From NCBI GenBank assembly GCA_050008575.1, contig JBEKMJ010000076.1, positions 1-64,000 on the forward strand: 64,000 bases of DNA. Reading direction: 5' to 3'. Shown in pieces: positions 17,619 through 26,729 of the stretch. Made by a program: the position numbers and the translations under genes. Positions within the stretch are counted from its first letter, which is position 1, and each line of letters opens with the position of its first letter. The notes under the pieces are model-generated. The model ran no database searches. It was not told the origin of the DNA and saw only the letters and a program-made list of their open reading frames with translations. This DNA is from Bog-159 sp050008575 (GTDB lineage Bacteria; Acidobacteriota; Terriglobia; Bryobacterales; Bryobacteraceae).

Positions 17619-20204
17619 TCACTCATCGCGCAACACTTCCAGCGGCTTTTGCCCTAAAATGCGATAACTGGCCAGCCATCCCGCCGCGACCGCCACTAGC
17701 GCGGTCAGCGCAATCGAGAACAGATCCGCCGCCGGATCGAAGTGAAACTCCGCTTTGAGCAAACGCTTCACCACCACCGCGGTGAATCCGGTGGCCAGCG
17801 CGCTGCCGAGCAATCCCGCCGCCGCGCCCAGCACCAGAAATTCCATTGAAAAGATCCCGGCCACGCGCCGGCGTGTGGCGCCCAGCGTTTTCAGAATCAC
17901 CACTTCACGCACCCGCCCGAAGCGCGTGCCCGCCACGCTGGACGCCAAAATAATCGCGCCCGCCACGATGGTGAACGCCGAAACAAAGCGCACCACCAGC
18001 GCGATCTGGTCCACCACCTGTTGCACGATTTCGAGCACGTCCGCCATGTTGATTACCGTGATGGTCGGCATCTTCTCATACACAGCGCGCTGCACGGCCG
18101 CCACGTCGCGCGGCTTCACGCGGACGCTGCCATAGTAGATAGCCGGAAAACCTTCCAGGCTGCCGGGGCTGAAGATGAACTCGAAGCGTGCGTTCATGCG
18201 CACGGAATCGGTGCGCTGGATGCAAGCCAGGTTGGAGTGCAGCGTGCGGCCCCACGCGGTCCAATCGAGCGCCATGCCGGCCTTCAGGTGCAGGGTGCGG
18301 GCGGCCTCTTCGGATGCGCACACCTGCGGCGTCGATGGATGCGCGTCCCACCAGGCGCCACTGAGAATCTCGGTTTCATGCGGGCGGGCCGGCGCGGTAG
18401 TCACCGAACGCGTGCGCAGGAAGCGGCGGCCCCACTCCTGCAGGCCCAGCTTTTCGACGGGCACGCCGTTTACCGACGTCAGCCGCACGGCCACCGAGGA
18501 CAGAATCTCCGGCGGGGTTTCGATGCCCTTCTGCCGCTTCAATAAGTCGGTTAACGCCTGCCGCTGCGCGCCCGGAATATCCAGCATGAAGACGTTGGGC
18601 ATGCCCGGCGGCGCGTTTTGCATCATCTCGGTCAGCACGGCGTGCTGCACCAGGTAAACGGTGAGCGTAAACATCACGCCCGTGCCCAGCGTGACCAACA
18701 CGGTTTGCGCATGATTGCCAGGCCGGTAGAGATTGGCGATGCCTTGGCGCAATGCCGCGGGCAGCGCGCGTCCCGAGCCGCGCATCAGCAGCCGCAAGCC
18801 GCGCAGCAGGAGCCAGGCCACCGCTGCGATTACCAGCAGGCTGACCAGCAGCCCGCCGGCGAAGTATGCGCCGATGTGCAGCGAATCGCGCAGCGCGGTT
18901 CCGGCGAGCCAGGCGGCGATCAGCCCGATGCCCGCCAGGATGGCGGCGGCCGTTGCCAAGGCCTGCCGCGAATGGCTCCAGCGCCGCAGCCAGTCCGGCC
19001 GCGCCTCGGTCATCTCGCGCCGGAAAATGACGGCCGGGCGTATCTCGCGAATGCCGAGCAGCGTGGGCAAGGTGAACAGCAGCGTGGTGAGAATGCCGAT
19101 CGCCAGACCTTGCGCCGCGGGCACCAGATCCAGTCCCATGTGCGGCGGCACGGGAAAAAAACGGCCGATCAGAACTGGAAACGCGCGCTGCACCAGCGTA
19201 CCGAACGCGACGCCGAGCACTCCGCCCGCCAGGCCCAACGCCAGCGTCTGCGTCAAGTAAATGCGCAACACCTGTCCCGAGCGCGCGCCGAGGCATTTCA
19301 AAATCGCGATGGTATCCATCTTCTGCTGCAAGTGTGCGTGCATGGCGGTGGCCACGCCCAGGGCACCCACAATCAACGCGATCAGGCTGATGAGGCTTAG
19401 GAAAGTGGTGGACCGCTCCAGGCCGCGGGTAATGATGGGATGCGTCTCGCGGTAATCGGCGATCATGCCCTCGGGGAAGGCCTGCTTCAACTCGTTGCGC
19501 ACCTGCTGCACATCCGGAGCGCGCGGCGGCAGCAGAAACAGGTAGCGCTGCGCGGCGCGGCTGCCCAGGCTGATCAAACCGGTGCGGTCGAGTCCGGCGC
19601 GGCTGATCATCACGCGCGGGCCAACGTTGATGCTACCGGTCAAGCGGTCGGGCTCCGATACCAGCACGGCGGCGATGCGAAAGTCCTGGCCGCCGAGCCG
19701 CAGCGTGCCGCCCACGCGCGCCTTCAAGCGGATCAGCAGGTCGTCGGAAATCGCGGCCGAGCCGGCGTCGAGAACGGCGCGCAGGGCGGCGGGCGGGTCC
19801 AGCTTGACCTCGCCATAGAACGGATAGACTGCCGGATCGATGGCCTTCACGGCCACCAGCATGGGGTCCGGCGCCTCGGCGGTATTGGCCATGGTGAGGG
19901 TTTCGGTGACGGAGGTGTCGCGCGCACCGCGTTTTTCCAGCGCGGTAATGGCTGCGGTTTGCTCAGTCGTGGGCTGGGCGAACACGCGCAAGGAGACGTC
20001 GCCGGCCATCAAGGTGCGAGCTTGTCGCATCAGCAGGGTGTGGAAAGCGCGGCTGAAGGAACGCACGCCGGTGAGCGCGCCCACGCCCACGGCGACGGCC
20101 AGAATCACGAAGAGGAATTTGGCGGGCGAGGAGCGCAAGTCGCGCCAAGCCATACGGACGGTGGCCGGTGGTTGGTGGCTGGTGGCTGGTGGGTTAGTCC
20201 TCAT
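17619..20204 (-). CDS. FtsX-type ABC transporter permease (YbbP-like)
   Basis: An 861-residue membrane subunit with two FtsX-like permease domains. The first transmembrane segment (about FLFVILAVAVGVGALTGV, near residue 30) leads into a large periplasmic domain. A cluster of helices follows (LSLISLIALIVGALGVATA and onward), then a second periplasmic domain and C-terminal helices (VRFVSAFTIVAGAIILASSV). Size and architecture match YbbP/YtrF/LolCE-type exporters. It overlaps its ATPase gene by 4 bases. Odd feature: the first 16 residues (RTNPPATSHQPPAT) are encoded by a GGTTGGTGGCTGGTGG-type repeat also found inside amrS. The true start may be further in, at the Met of VRMAWRDLRSS. Confidence 0.88.
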   Translation of the reverse strand: MRTNPPATSHQPPATVRMAWRDLRSSPAKFLFVILAVAVGVGALTGVRSFSRAFHTLLMRQARTLMAGDVSLRVFAQPTTEQTAAITALEKRGARDTSVTETLTMANTAEAPDPMLVAVKAIDPAVYPFYGEVKLDPPAALRAVLDAGSAAISDDLLIRLKARVGGTLRLGGQDFRIAAVLVSEPDRLTGSINVGPRVMISRAGLDRTGLISLGSRAAQRYLFLLPPRAPDVQQVRNELKQAFPEGMIADYRETHPIITRGLERSTTFLSLISLIALIVGALGVATAMHAHLQQKMDTIAILKCLGARSGQVLRIYLTQTLALGLAGGVLGVAFGTLVQRAFPVLIGRFFPVPPHMGLDLVPAAQGLAIGILTTLLFTLPTLLGIREIRPAVIFRREMTEARPDWLRRWSHSRQALATAAAILAGIGLIAAWLAGTALRDSLHIGAYFAGGLLVSLLVIAAVAWLLLRGLRLLMRGSGRALPAALRQGIANLYRPGNHAQTVLVTLGTGVMFTLTVYLVQHAVLTEMMQNAPPGMPNVFMLDIPGAQRQALTDLLKRQKGIETPPEILSSVAVRLTSVNGVPVEKLGLQEWGRRFLRTRSVTTAPARPHETEILSGAWWDAHPSTPQVCASEEAARTLHLKAGMALDWTAWGRTLHSNLACIQRTDSVRMNARFEFIFSPGSLEGFPAIYYGSVRVKPRDVAAVQRAVYEKMPTITVINMADVLEIVQQVVDQIALVVRFVSAFTIVAGAIILASSVAGTRFGRVREVVILKTLGATRRRVAGIFSMEFLVLGAAAGLLGSALATGFTAVVVKRLLKAEFHFDPAADLFSIALTALVAVAAGWLASYRILGQKPLEVLRDE
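20160..20200. repeat. GGTTGGTGGCTGGTGG minisatellite at start of permease gene
   Basis: Short tandem GGTGG-rich units (GTGGCCGGTGGTTGGTGGCT then GGTGGCTGGTGG) encode PPATSHQPPAT on the minus strand. A close relative lies at 28186-28225 within the end of amrS. Confidence 0.7.
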
Positions 20205-20875
20205 ACGATGCGGCCATCGCGCAACTGAATCCGCCGGTCGGCAACGTTCGCCAACTCCCGATCGTGCGTTACCAGCACCAGCGTGGTGCCTTCCTGGCGG
20301 TTGAGCGAAAGGAGCAAATCCAGCACCAGGCGGCCATTTTCGGAATCCAGGTTCCCGGTCGGCTCATCGGCCAGCAGAATCGGCGGACGTACCATAAACG
20401 CGCGGGCCAGCGCCACGCGCTGTTGCTCGCCGCCGGAAAGCTGGACCGGATAATGATCGCGGCGGTCCGCCAAGCCCACGCGATCCAGAAGTTCCCGCGC
20501 GCGGGTCGCGCCGCCGCCGCTTCCGTTGCCGGCCAGCTCCATGGGCAGCCGCACGTTTTCCTCGGCGGTCAGCGTGGGGATGAGGTTGTAAGACTGAAAC
20601 ACAAAACCGATCTTGCGGCCGCGCACCAGCGCCAGTTGGTCCTCCTTCAGGCCGGTGATTTCCTGGCCGTCGAGCGAAATGGTTCCGGCGGTAGGCGTGT
20701 CCAGACCGGCCAGCAGCCCCAGCAGGGTGCTCTTGCCGCTGCCCGACGGTCCCATGATGGCGGCGAATTGCCCACGCGGGATCTCCAGGTCGATGCCTCT
20801 TAGGATGTCCACGCGATGCGTGCCCGTGTCGATTGTCTTGGTGAGGCTGTGTGCCTGAATCATGGCCTGAAGCAT
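20201..20875 (-). CDS. ABC transporter ATP-binding protein (YbbA/LolD-like)
   Basis: A 224-residue ATPase that powers the permease encoded directly downstream. Walker A GPSGSGKST is at about 42-50, the signature LSGGEQQRVALARAF at about 146-160, and Walker B ILLADEPTGNLD follows, all characteristic of the LolD/MacB/YbbA clade. Start 20875 is the first ATG; an ATG four codons later (MIQAHSLTKT) fits the family better. Only about 30 bases separate it from the divergent esterase gene. The ybbA-ybbP pair divergent from tesA is the arrangement known from E. coli, which supports these names. Confidence 0.9.
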   Translation of the reverse strand: MLQAMIQAHSLTKTIDTGTHRVDILRGIDLEIPRGQFAAIMGPSGSGKSTLLGLLAGLDTPTAGTISLDGQEITGLKEDQLALVRGRKIGFVFQSYNLIPTLTAEENVRLPMELAGNGSGGGATRARELLDRVGLADRRDHYPVQLSGGEQQRVALARAFMVRPPILLADEPTGNLDSENGRLVLDLLLSLNRQEGTTLVLVTHDRELANVADRRIQLRDGRIV

Positions 20876-20907
20876 GGATGGGCTGTCTAAGTTTATTATG
20901 GCAGCAG

Positions 20908-21609
20908 ATGCGTCTCGTCAGTTTAATGGCCGGTCTATTGGTACTGGGCGCTTGTGGCGGCACGCCGAATCCCACGCCGGAGCCGGCGCCCGACACCGCA
21001 CGCGAAGCCGCCCTACCCGCGCGGCCCGCACCCGCGATCGACAACCGGCCCGTGATTGTGGCCTTTGGCGACAGCCTGACGGCCGGGTTCGGCGCCGATC
21101 CGGGCAAGAGCTTTCCGGACTTTCTGCAGCAGGAACTGGATCGGCGCGGCTTGCGCTATCGCGTGGCGAATGCAGGCATCAGCGGCGAAACCACCACCGA
21201 TGCGCTGGAGCGGCTGAAGTCGGTCACGGCGCTCAGGCCCGCGGTGGTAATCGTCGAATTCGGAGGCAACGATGGGCTGCGCGGGTTGCCGGTCTCCACT
21301 ACGCGCTCGAACCTCGACCAGATCGTCGCGGGGCTAAAGGAGGCCGGGGCGCAGGTGCTACTGGCCGGGATGACGTTGCCGCCGAACTACGGCCCGGATT
21401 ACATAGCCGCGTTTCAGCGCGTTTACAGCGATCTGGCGGCGAAGCATAAGGTGGCATTGATCCCGTTCCTGCTGGACGGCGTAGCGGGAACCAGCCGCAT
21501 GCAACGCGACGGACTGCATCCGACCGCGGACGGCAACCGGCTGGTGGCGGGCACCGTGATGCGGTATTTGCAGCCCCTGCTGCGCGGGCGTTCCGGCGCC
21601 GGCGGTTAG
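20908..21609 (+). CDS. TesA-like SGNH esterase, lipoprotein
   Basis: A 233-residue SGNH-fold lipase/esterase. I start it at ATG 20908, where the protein opens with a lipoprotein signal (MRLVSLMAGLLVLGAC, Cys16). Block I is FGDSLTAG (Ser56), block II Gly lies in NAGISGETT, block III is EFGGNDGLRG, and block V is RDGLHPTADG with the catalytic Asp/His. It is a lysophospholipase L1/arylesterase type. Divergent from the YbbA/YbbP-like ABC genes; the conserved pairing suggests work on lipids or acylated molecules handled by that exporter. Confidence 0.88.
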   Translation: MRLVSLMAGLLVLGACGGTPNPTPEPAPDTAREAALPARPAPAIDNRPVIVAFGDSLTAGFGADPGKSFPDFLQQELDRRGLRYRVANAGISGETTTDALERLKSVTALRPAVVIVEFGGNDGLRGLPVSTTRSNLDQIVAGLKEAGAQVLLAGMTLPPNYGPDYIAAFQRVYSDLAAKHKVALIPFLLDGVAGTSRMQRDGLHPTADGNRLVAGTVMRYLQPLLRGRSGAGG

Positions 21610-21795
21610 TGTGCGTCCTCGCGTAAGCACTTCGCCCCAGCTACTCCGGGGCGCGTAACCAATTCAATAGCCGACTTGGCCGTGCTCTTACTCGACTTTG
21701 TGCGGGTATCTGCCCCGAACGGCTGTATGTTCACACGGCTCCGAAGAGACTACGCCGGCTGTAGTTACAATTAACACCTCTTGAGGAGCAATGAA

Positions 21796-21960
21796 ATGAC
21801 CACAGTGAGTAAGTTAACATTCATCGCCAGTCAAGCTGTCAATCACCCGATTGGTGTGTCCGCCTACCAGCATCCTGGGATCGTTCGTGGCCGGCAACGA
21901 CTCGCCCCGGTTCGTCGAGTTGAAGGCCGAGTTTCATTTCTAACTTGGGCTGACCGTTAA
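21796..21960 (+). CDS. possible 54-residue peptide
   Basis: A short frame MTTVSKLTFIASQAVNHPIG ... ending VSFLTWADR. TTGAGGAGC stands 8 nt before the ATG, the best ribosome site in this 400-base gap (21610-22007). The product is basic with no recognisable domain and no obvious membrane segment. The remainder of the gap shows no other gene. It could be a leader or chance. Confidence 0.3.
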   Translation: MTTVSKLTFIASQAVNHPIGVSAYQHPGIVRGRQRLAPVRRVEGRVSFLTWADR

Positions 21961-22007
21961 CCTTGGTATATATCCGAACTGCCGGTCCGATTCATTATTC
22001 TGTAAGC

Positions 22008-23858
22008 ATGCCGGATCGTGAGGGGATTACGCCCGAGGTTGCGCAGGCCATCCTGCGGAAGCTGTTGGCCAGTCCGCATCTTTCCGGTTCGCGCCTTCTC
22101 AGCGAGTTCCTGCGATTCATTACTCTGAAAACGATTGCCGGCGAAACGGCAAAGGTCGACGAATACCGCATCGCCTTTGAGATTTATGGCCGCGCTCCGG
22201 ATTACGACCCTACGGTAGATTCGATTGTCCGGGTCGAGGCCGGCCGGCTGCGCGCCAAACTGCGCGAATATTATGAAGCGGAAGGACGCGACGATGCGGT
22301 GCGCCTGCGTTTGCCGTTGGAGAGCTACATCCCCGTCTTTGAATCCGCGCCGCAACCCGCTCCGTCGGGGGCGCCATCGGCGGCCACGGCGCAGCGCACG
22401 CCGCTGCGTGTGACCTTGGCGGTCACGCTGGCAGCCGTGACCACTATGGCTGCCCTGGTTCCGTTCAGCATGCGCAGCATCGATCCACGCACCTCCATTG
22501 CCGTGCTGCCGTTCACCAACGAGGGAGGCCTGGCCGAGAAGGACTACTTCAGCGATGGGCTGACGGAACGCATCGCCAATCAATTGGGCCGGTCGGGAAA
22601 GCTGCAAGTGGCGGCGCGCGGGTCGGCCGAACGGTTTAAAGATCTCGGCGGCGACGTGCGGCGGATCGGACAACAGTTGCATGTCGATATGGTGCTGGAG
22701 GGCGGCGTGCGCTTCGCGGGAGACAGCATCGGCGTCTCCACGCGGTTGTATGAGACGCACAACGGCCGCCGGATCTGGTCGAGCGAATTCAACCGTCCCG
22801 CGGCGGAGGCGCCGGTCTTACAAGACGAAATTGCCAAGGCCCTCGCCAGGGCGCTGCAGTTAGGTAACGCGGGCTCCGGCCGCGACCGCACGGCGATGGG
22901 CTGGACCGGCGATTCCGGGGCGCTCGACCTCTACCTGCAAGGGCGCTACCTGTTCAACAGCCGCAAGCCGGAGAATCTGCGGAAGAGCGTCCAACTCTAC
23001 GACGCAGCGTTGAAGAAAGATCCGAGGTTCGCACAGGCCCATGCCGCCCTGGCGGAAGACTACGTGGTGCTGGCTGCGAATGAGGACCGGGACATGTCGG
23101 AGATGAGGGCTTTAGCGAAGCAGTCCGTGGCGCGCGCCCTGTCCATCGATCCGACTCTACCGGAGGCGTTGCTGACCGAGGCCGCGATCCAGGAGAATCC
23201 GGACTTCGCGGGCCTGGAGCGCGGCTGGCGGGCGGCATTGGCGGCGAATCCCAGCAGCGCCAACGGTCATCACTGGTGGGGCTTGAATCTGCTGGCGGCC
23301 GGGCGGTTCTCAGAGTCGGAAGCCGAAATCCGGCAGGCGCAGTGGCTGGATCCGCTTTCGCTGCACATTGGGGCCAACATCGGCGCGGTGTATTATTGCA
23401 GCCGCCGTTATAAGGATACGGTCGCTCAGGAACGCAGGATTCTGGACCTGGACCCGCACGTGCCGCTGGCGCTGCTGTTGCTGGCCCGCGGGTACGAAGG
23501 ACTGGGACGGTACCCGGAAGCCGAAGCTATTCTCGAAAACATGCTGCGCACCGACAACTCCGCCGGCGTGTTGGCCGATCTAGGGCACGTCTATGCGGTT
23601 TCGGGCAAGAGAGACGACGCGCGCCGGATGATGGACGCGCTCACCCGGATGGCCAGGACGCAGCATGTCTCGCCCCATCACCTGGCGTTCATCCAAACCG
23701 GGCTCGGCAACAAAAGTGAAGCGCTGGCACTACTCGAGATGAGCTACGAGCAGCACAACGCGGGGCTGGCCTTTCTGAAAGTGGACCCGCGGTGGGACCC
23801 GCTGCGGGGCGATCCGCGATTCCAGCGGCTGCTGCACGAGCTCAGCCTCGACAAATAG
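22008..23858 (+). CDS. membrane-anchored TPR protein with N-terminal regulatory-type domain
   Basis: A 616-residue protein of a type very common in Acidobacteriota. Residues 1-110 hold a helical domain (RLLSEFLRFITLKTIAGE, KVDEYRIAFEIYGRAPDYDP, DSIVRVEAGRLRAKLREYY, LPLESYIPVF), found in front of adenylate-cyclase-like and TPR signalling proteins. One membrane helix lies at about 133-153. Then comes a FlgO/TolB-like domain (SIAVLPFTNEG ... YFSDGLTERIANQL, ~162-290) and TPR repeats from about 320 to the end. I start at ATG 22008 rather than an upstream in-frame codon. Role unknown, probably envelope signalling. Confidence 0.75.
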   Translation: MPDREGITPEVAQAILRKLLASPHLSGSRLLSEFLRFITLKTIAGETAKVDEYRIAFEIYGRAPDYDPTVDSIVRVEAGRLRAKLREYYEAEGRDDAVRLRLPLESYIPVFESAPQPAPSGAPSAATAQRTPLRVTLAVTLAAVTTMAALVPFSMRSIDPRTSIAVLPFTNEGGLAEKDYFSDGLTERIANQLGRSGKLQVAARGSAERFKDLGGDVRRIGQQLHVDMVLEGGVRFAGDSIGVSTRLYETHNGRRIWSSEFNRPAAEAPVLQDEIAKALARALQLGNAGSGRDRTAMGWTGDSGALDLYLQGRYLFNSRKPENLRKSVQLYDAALKKDPRFAQAHAALAEDYVVLAANEDRDMSEMRALAKQSVARALSIDPTLPEALLTEAAIQENPDFAGLERGWRAALAANPSSANGHHWWGLNLLAAGRFSESEAEIRQAQWLDPLSLHIGANIGAVYYCSRRYKDTVAQERRILDLDPHVPLALLLLARGYEGLGRYPEAEAILENMLRTDNSAGVLADLGHVYAVSGKRDDARRMMDALTRMARTQHVSPHHLAFIQTGLGNKSEALALLEMSYEQHNAGLAFLKVDPRWDPLRGDPRFQRLLHELSLDK

Positions 23859-23884
23859 AGGCCAGTCCGGTATTGTTGGGAATT

Positions 23885-24961
23885 GTGAGTGCCTCGCACA
23901 ATATCAGCGCACTGTTACAGGCGTTACGTGAGGGGAAGCTGGAGGTGCTGCGCGCGGCGATCGAGGCCGATCCCAAAGTGGCGCGCCAGCCCCGGCTGGT
24001 AGGGGCTGCGGGCGGTCAGGCCATGCAGCCCGCGCTCACGTTGCTGAAGAAAGCCGGAGCCGACCTGAACGCGTCCTGGCGCAATTACCGTCCGCTGCAC
24101 AATCTATTGCAGTCGGATCCGCATGCGGCGGCCGGGAAGCCCGCGCCCGCGCGGCTGGCTTGCCTGGAGTGGCTGCTCGATAACGGCGCGGATCCCGAAT
24201 TGTTGGGCGCGTGGCCTTCGGCGCGGGCGATCGTCGTGGCGGCGTTCGTAGGTTCGCCGGAATATGTGAAAGTGCTGCGCAAAGGCGGCGCGAAGATGGA
24301 CGGATTTGCCGGCGCCGCGCTGGGGGACCGCAAGCTGGTGGAAAAGACGCTGCGGGCACGGCCGGATTTCGCGCGCGAGCGGGACCATGGCGGCCTGACC
24401 GCGCTGCAGTGCGCCGCCGGTTCGCGCATGCCGAAGGCGGACACGCTGGGGATCGCACGGCTGCTGATCGCCGCGGGCGCGGAGGTGGGCGCGCTTACCC
24501 GATCGTGGGCGAACGATGTGAATGCCGCCTATTTCGCGGCCGGCAGGAAAGACAAACCGATGTTCGATCTGCTGCTCGATAGCGGCGCCGACGCCACCGA
24601 CGCGTTCAGCCACGCGGTGTGGGGCGGAGCGTACGAATTGGCCGCATCGGCGTTCGATCACGGCGCGGCGATCGACCGCGCGATGGCCAACGGGAAACCG
24701 CTGCTCAACGATCTCATCCGCTGGGGGCAGATTCCGCAGATGATGTGGCTGCTGGAGCGCAAGGCCAGCCCGAACGTGCCCGACGAGCGCGGGTGGACGG
24801 CGGTACACCAGGCGGCGTCGCGCGGCAACGTGCGCATGCTGCGCGCGGTGCTGGATGCGGGCGGAGATCCGCGGCGCCGGGATAAGGAAGGCCGGATGCC
24901 ACGGAATGTTACGGTGTCGGAGAAGGTTGCGGAAATGTTAGCGGGTAAGAAGCCACCATGA
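23885..24961 (+). CDS. ankyrin-repeat protein
   Basis: About 358 residues from GTG 23885 (VSASHNISALLQALREGKLEVLRAAIE). Ankyrin units are visible throughout, for example PKADTLGIARLLIAAGAEVG, KDKPMFDLLLDSGADATDAF and RGWTAVHQAASRGNVRMLRAVLDAGGDP. There is no signal peptide, so it is probably cytosolic, binding another protein. Its stop codon overlaps the ATG of a truncated nucleotidyltransferase frame at 24958, so the original downstream partner may have been lost. Confidence 0.75.
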   Translation: MSASHNISALLQALREGKLEVLRAAIEADPKVARQPRLVGAAGGQAMQPALTLLKKAGADLNASWRNYRPLHNLLQSDPHAAAGKPAPARLACLEWLLDNGADPELLGAWPSARAIVVAAFVGSPEYVKVLRKGGAKMDGFAGAALGDRKLVEKTLRARPDFARERDHGGLTALQCAAGSRMPKADTLGIARLLIAAGAEVGALTRSWANDVNAAYFAAGRKDKPMFDLLLDSGADATDAFSHAVWGGAYELAASAFDHGAAIDRAMANGKPLLNDLIRWGQIPQMMWLLERKASPNVPDERGWTAVHQAASRGNVRMLRAVLDAGGDPRRRDKEGRMPRNVTVSEKVAEMLAGKKPP

Positions 24962-25117
24962 AGAGCGTCCTTCAATTTCATGAGGAGGCGGAGTTCTGGC
25001 GAGAATCCAGTGGCTCCAACATTGAGACGGCGTTGGTAAGAGCGGTGAAGGTCTTAGCCCTTTTTCACATCCCGCATTACGTTTGCGGCGGCTTTGCCGT
25101 TCAGGAGCACGGTTATA
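24958..25117 (+). pseudogene. 5' fragment of a nucleotidyltransferase gene
   Basis: ATG 24958 overlaps the ankyrin stop. The product begins MKSVLQFHEEAEFWRESSGS and reaches HIPHYVCGGFAVQEHGY, the opening of a minimal nucleotidyltransferase (GG-x-A-x-QEHGY normally leads to an RxTxDxD metal site). After GGTTAT at 25117 the reading turns into the reverse complement of an antitoxin gene. The catalytic Asp residues are missing. The open frame runs to 25257 but the rest is antisense text. Confidence 0.65.
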
Positions 25118-25419
25118 TCGCCTTTCCGCTCACCTCGGCGGCTATTCCGCGAGAGCCAAAGACGTCGAGCAAGTCGCTGGCGCAGGTGCCCTTCCATCAG
25201 GCTGCGCAACCGGCGGTCGGACGTCGATCCTTCGAAGGCGTAGTTGGCATCCTCTAAGGCCTCGATCGGCACAGTCAGAGGTTCGGAGTGCTCCCGCTCC
25301 TCCGGCGGGAGTTCATCATGGCGTTCGTCGAGCTGTTCCTTCTCTTCTTCGGTGCGCATGGCCGCCGGCAGCTTGCGCGCCAACAGACGTCCGTAGCGCC
25401 TTGGATCTACTTCGAGCAC
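25118..25419 (-). pseudogene. truncated HigA/Xre-type antitoxin
   Basis: Begins at GTG 25419, two bases after the DUF2442 stop: VLEVDPRRYGRLLARKLPAA, then MRTEEEKEQLDERHDEL, a pattern of HigA-like antitoxins, then NYAFEGSTSDRRLRSLMEG. Near 25178 the frame is lost. In another frame the helix-turn-helix continues as DLLDVFGSRGIAAEVSGKAI and stops where the nucleotidyltransferase fragment joins. So it has a frameshift and lost its C-terminus in the rearrangement. Confidence 0.6.
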
Positions 25420-25421
25420 GT

Positions 25422-25697
25422 CTAGCCGCGAGCCCGGACCGGTTCCGGCGCTGCGGGCGCCCCGCGCAGCAGCCCGGCGGTACTCAGATCTTCGTCGATA
25501 TCCGGCCAGTGGATACCGTAACCCGCGCCGCCGACCGTCCAATTCCGGCGCTGCTCGGAGGTAGCGTCGAGAAGTCTTGGGTACCAGACCAGAGGTTCGA
25601 TAATCGTGCGTCCGTCGATGAGGTCGACCGCCAACGTGTCCTCCGTGAAGTGAACGCCTTTCACTCTTTCTCCGGGCCTAATTTCCGAATCTTGCAT
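25422..25697 (-). CDS. DUF2442 protein
   Basis: A 91-residue protein with the DUF2442 consensus: VKGVHFTEDTLAVDLIDGRTI, EPLVWYPRLLDATSEQRRNW, and GYGIHWPDIDEDLSTAGLLRG. It seems complete. It overlaps the end of a DUF4160 frame by 20 bases and is followed two bases later by the antitoxin fragment. DUF4160-DUF2442 pairs are common and may be toxin-antitoxin-like; the function is not established. Confidence 0.8.
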   Translation of the reverse strand: MQDSEIRPGERVKGVHFTEDTLAVDLIDGRTIIEPLVWYPRLLDATSEQRRNWTVGGAGYGIHWPDIDEDLSTAGLLRGAPAAPEPVRARG

Positions 25698-25920
25698 TCC
25701 ATTTCTCCAGCAGAATCGCTTCGTTTTCCATGAGCGTCCTTTGTATACGACGAAGCTCCACGGGACTAAACCCTAGGTTGAGAGCTAATGCGATAGTCTC
25801 AACCAAAACTTGGCCGACTGATCGTCGCGATCCACGTGCACATGCGGCGGCTCGTTCGGTTCATGGCTGTAGAAATAGAGGCGGTACGGCTGACGCAAGG
25901 CCGTCGGGACCTATCCAGTA
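25678..25920 (-). pseudogene. DUF4160 gene with frameshift
   Basis: Minus-strand text PTALRQPYRLYFYSHEPNEP followed by PHVHVDRDDQSAKFWL matches the start of DUF4160 proteins. It then needs one extra base near 25800 (TTTTGGTTGAG to TTTTGGTTGGAG) to continue ETIALALNLGFSPVELRRIQ and MENEAILLEKWNARFGN, then a stop at 25678-25680. No good start codon precedes it; GTC stands where ATG or GTG is expected. One missing base and a lost start suggest decay. Confidence 0.6.
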
Positions 25921-26114
25921 TCGCATTACTTCCAGACAGGCCAGGAGGCTCCACCTCCGCTGGAATTTCCAGGACCAGGGGCAATCACAGATTCACTATT
26001 TGCACTCCACGCTTGCCGATCGTTACAAACGACGCCAAGCAGGCGCTCCTCGCCGCTGGCCAGCGACTTTACAAACATGGCCGCTGCATCAGAAGCCTCG
26101 GATCGTAGGAAGGA

Positions 26115-26717
26115 AATCCACTTGCCGAATATTGGCAGCGCTCCAGCGGATCGGTGGGAGAGGCCACGCCGCCGGAGGCCATCAGCTTGATGTGCGATGC
26201 GCCGCGCCGCAACTCTTCCCGGACGGCGCGCCGTACCGCGTCCACGCCATCCGCAATTACGGTGAGATCGAGATGGCACGCGCAACCGTAATCGCCGGGC
26301 CGAAAGTCGCCTTGACCGCCGGTCTGGCCGATGGCGCGGCCGCCGTAGAACAGGCAGCCCTTCTTTCAGCGCGGAAGCCAGGCCGACGTCCGCGCCCCCC
26401 ACATCGCGCAGCGTAGTGAAGCCGCAGTCGAGACTGGCCCGCATGAACCGCGCCGCGAAGTGCGCCAGGTAAGAGAAAGGCGACTGTGCGATGCGTGTAA
26501 AGTTCAGGCCGGCGGCGTAGACGTGAACAAGCGCGTCGATCAGGCCGGGCATGAGGACGCGTCCCGCGCACTCGACCACCTCAGCGTGTTCCGGCACTGC
26601 CAGCGGAGTTGGGACAATTCGGCCGATGACGCCGCCCGACACGAGCACATCGAAGCCTTCACGCAGCGCTTCGGAATCGCCGTCAAAGACGCGCGCGTTG
26701 CGGAAAACAACCGGCAC
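26115..26717 (-). pseudogene. truncated, frameshifted metal-dependent amidohydrolase
   Basis: Starts 13 bases after the AmrB-AmrA fusion. The N-terminal beta-sandwich and first barrel strands read normally (MPVVFRNARVFDGDSEALRE, MPGLIDALVHVYAAG, CGFTTLRDVGGADVGLASALKEG). The metal-binding HxH of the family is altered: DALVHVY here versus DxHxH. A small deletion near 26345 shifts the frame. The sequence then resumes as FYGGRAIGQTGGQGDFRPGD, DGVDAVRRAVREELRRGASH, IKLMASGGVASPTDPLERCQYS and breaks off around 26115. The C-terminal half is missing. What follows down to 25921 was not recognised. Confidence 0.7.
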
Positions 26718-26729
26718 GTTGAGAGTATC

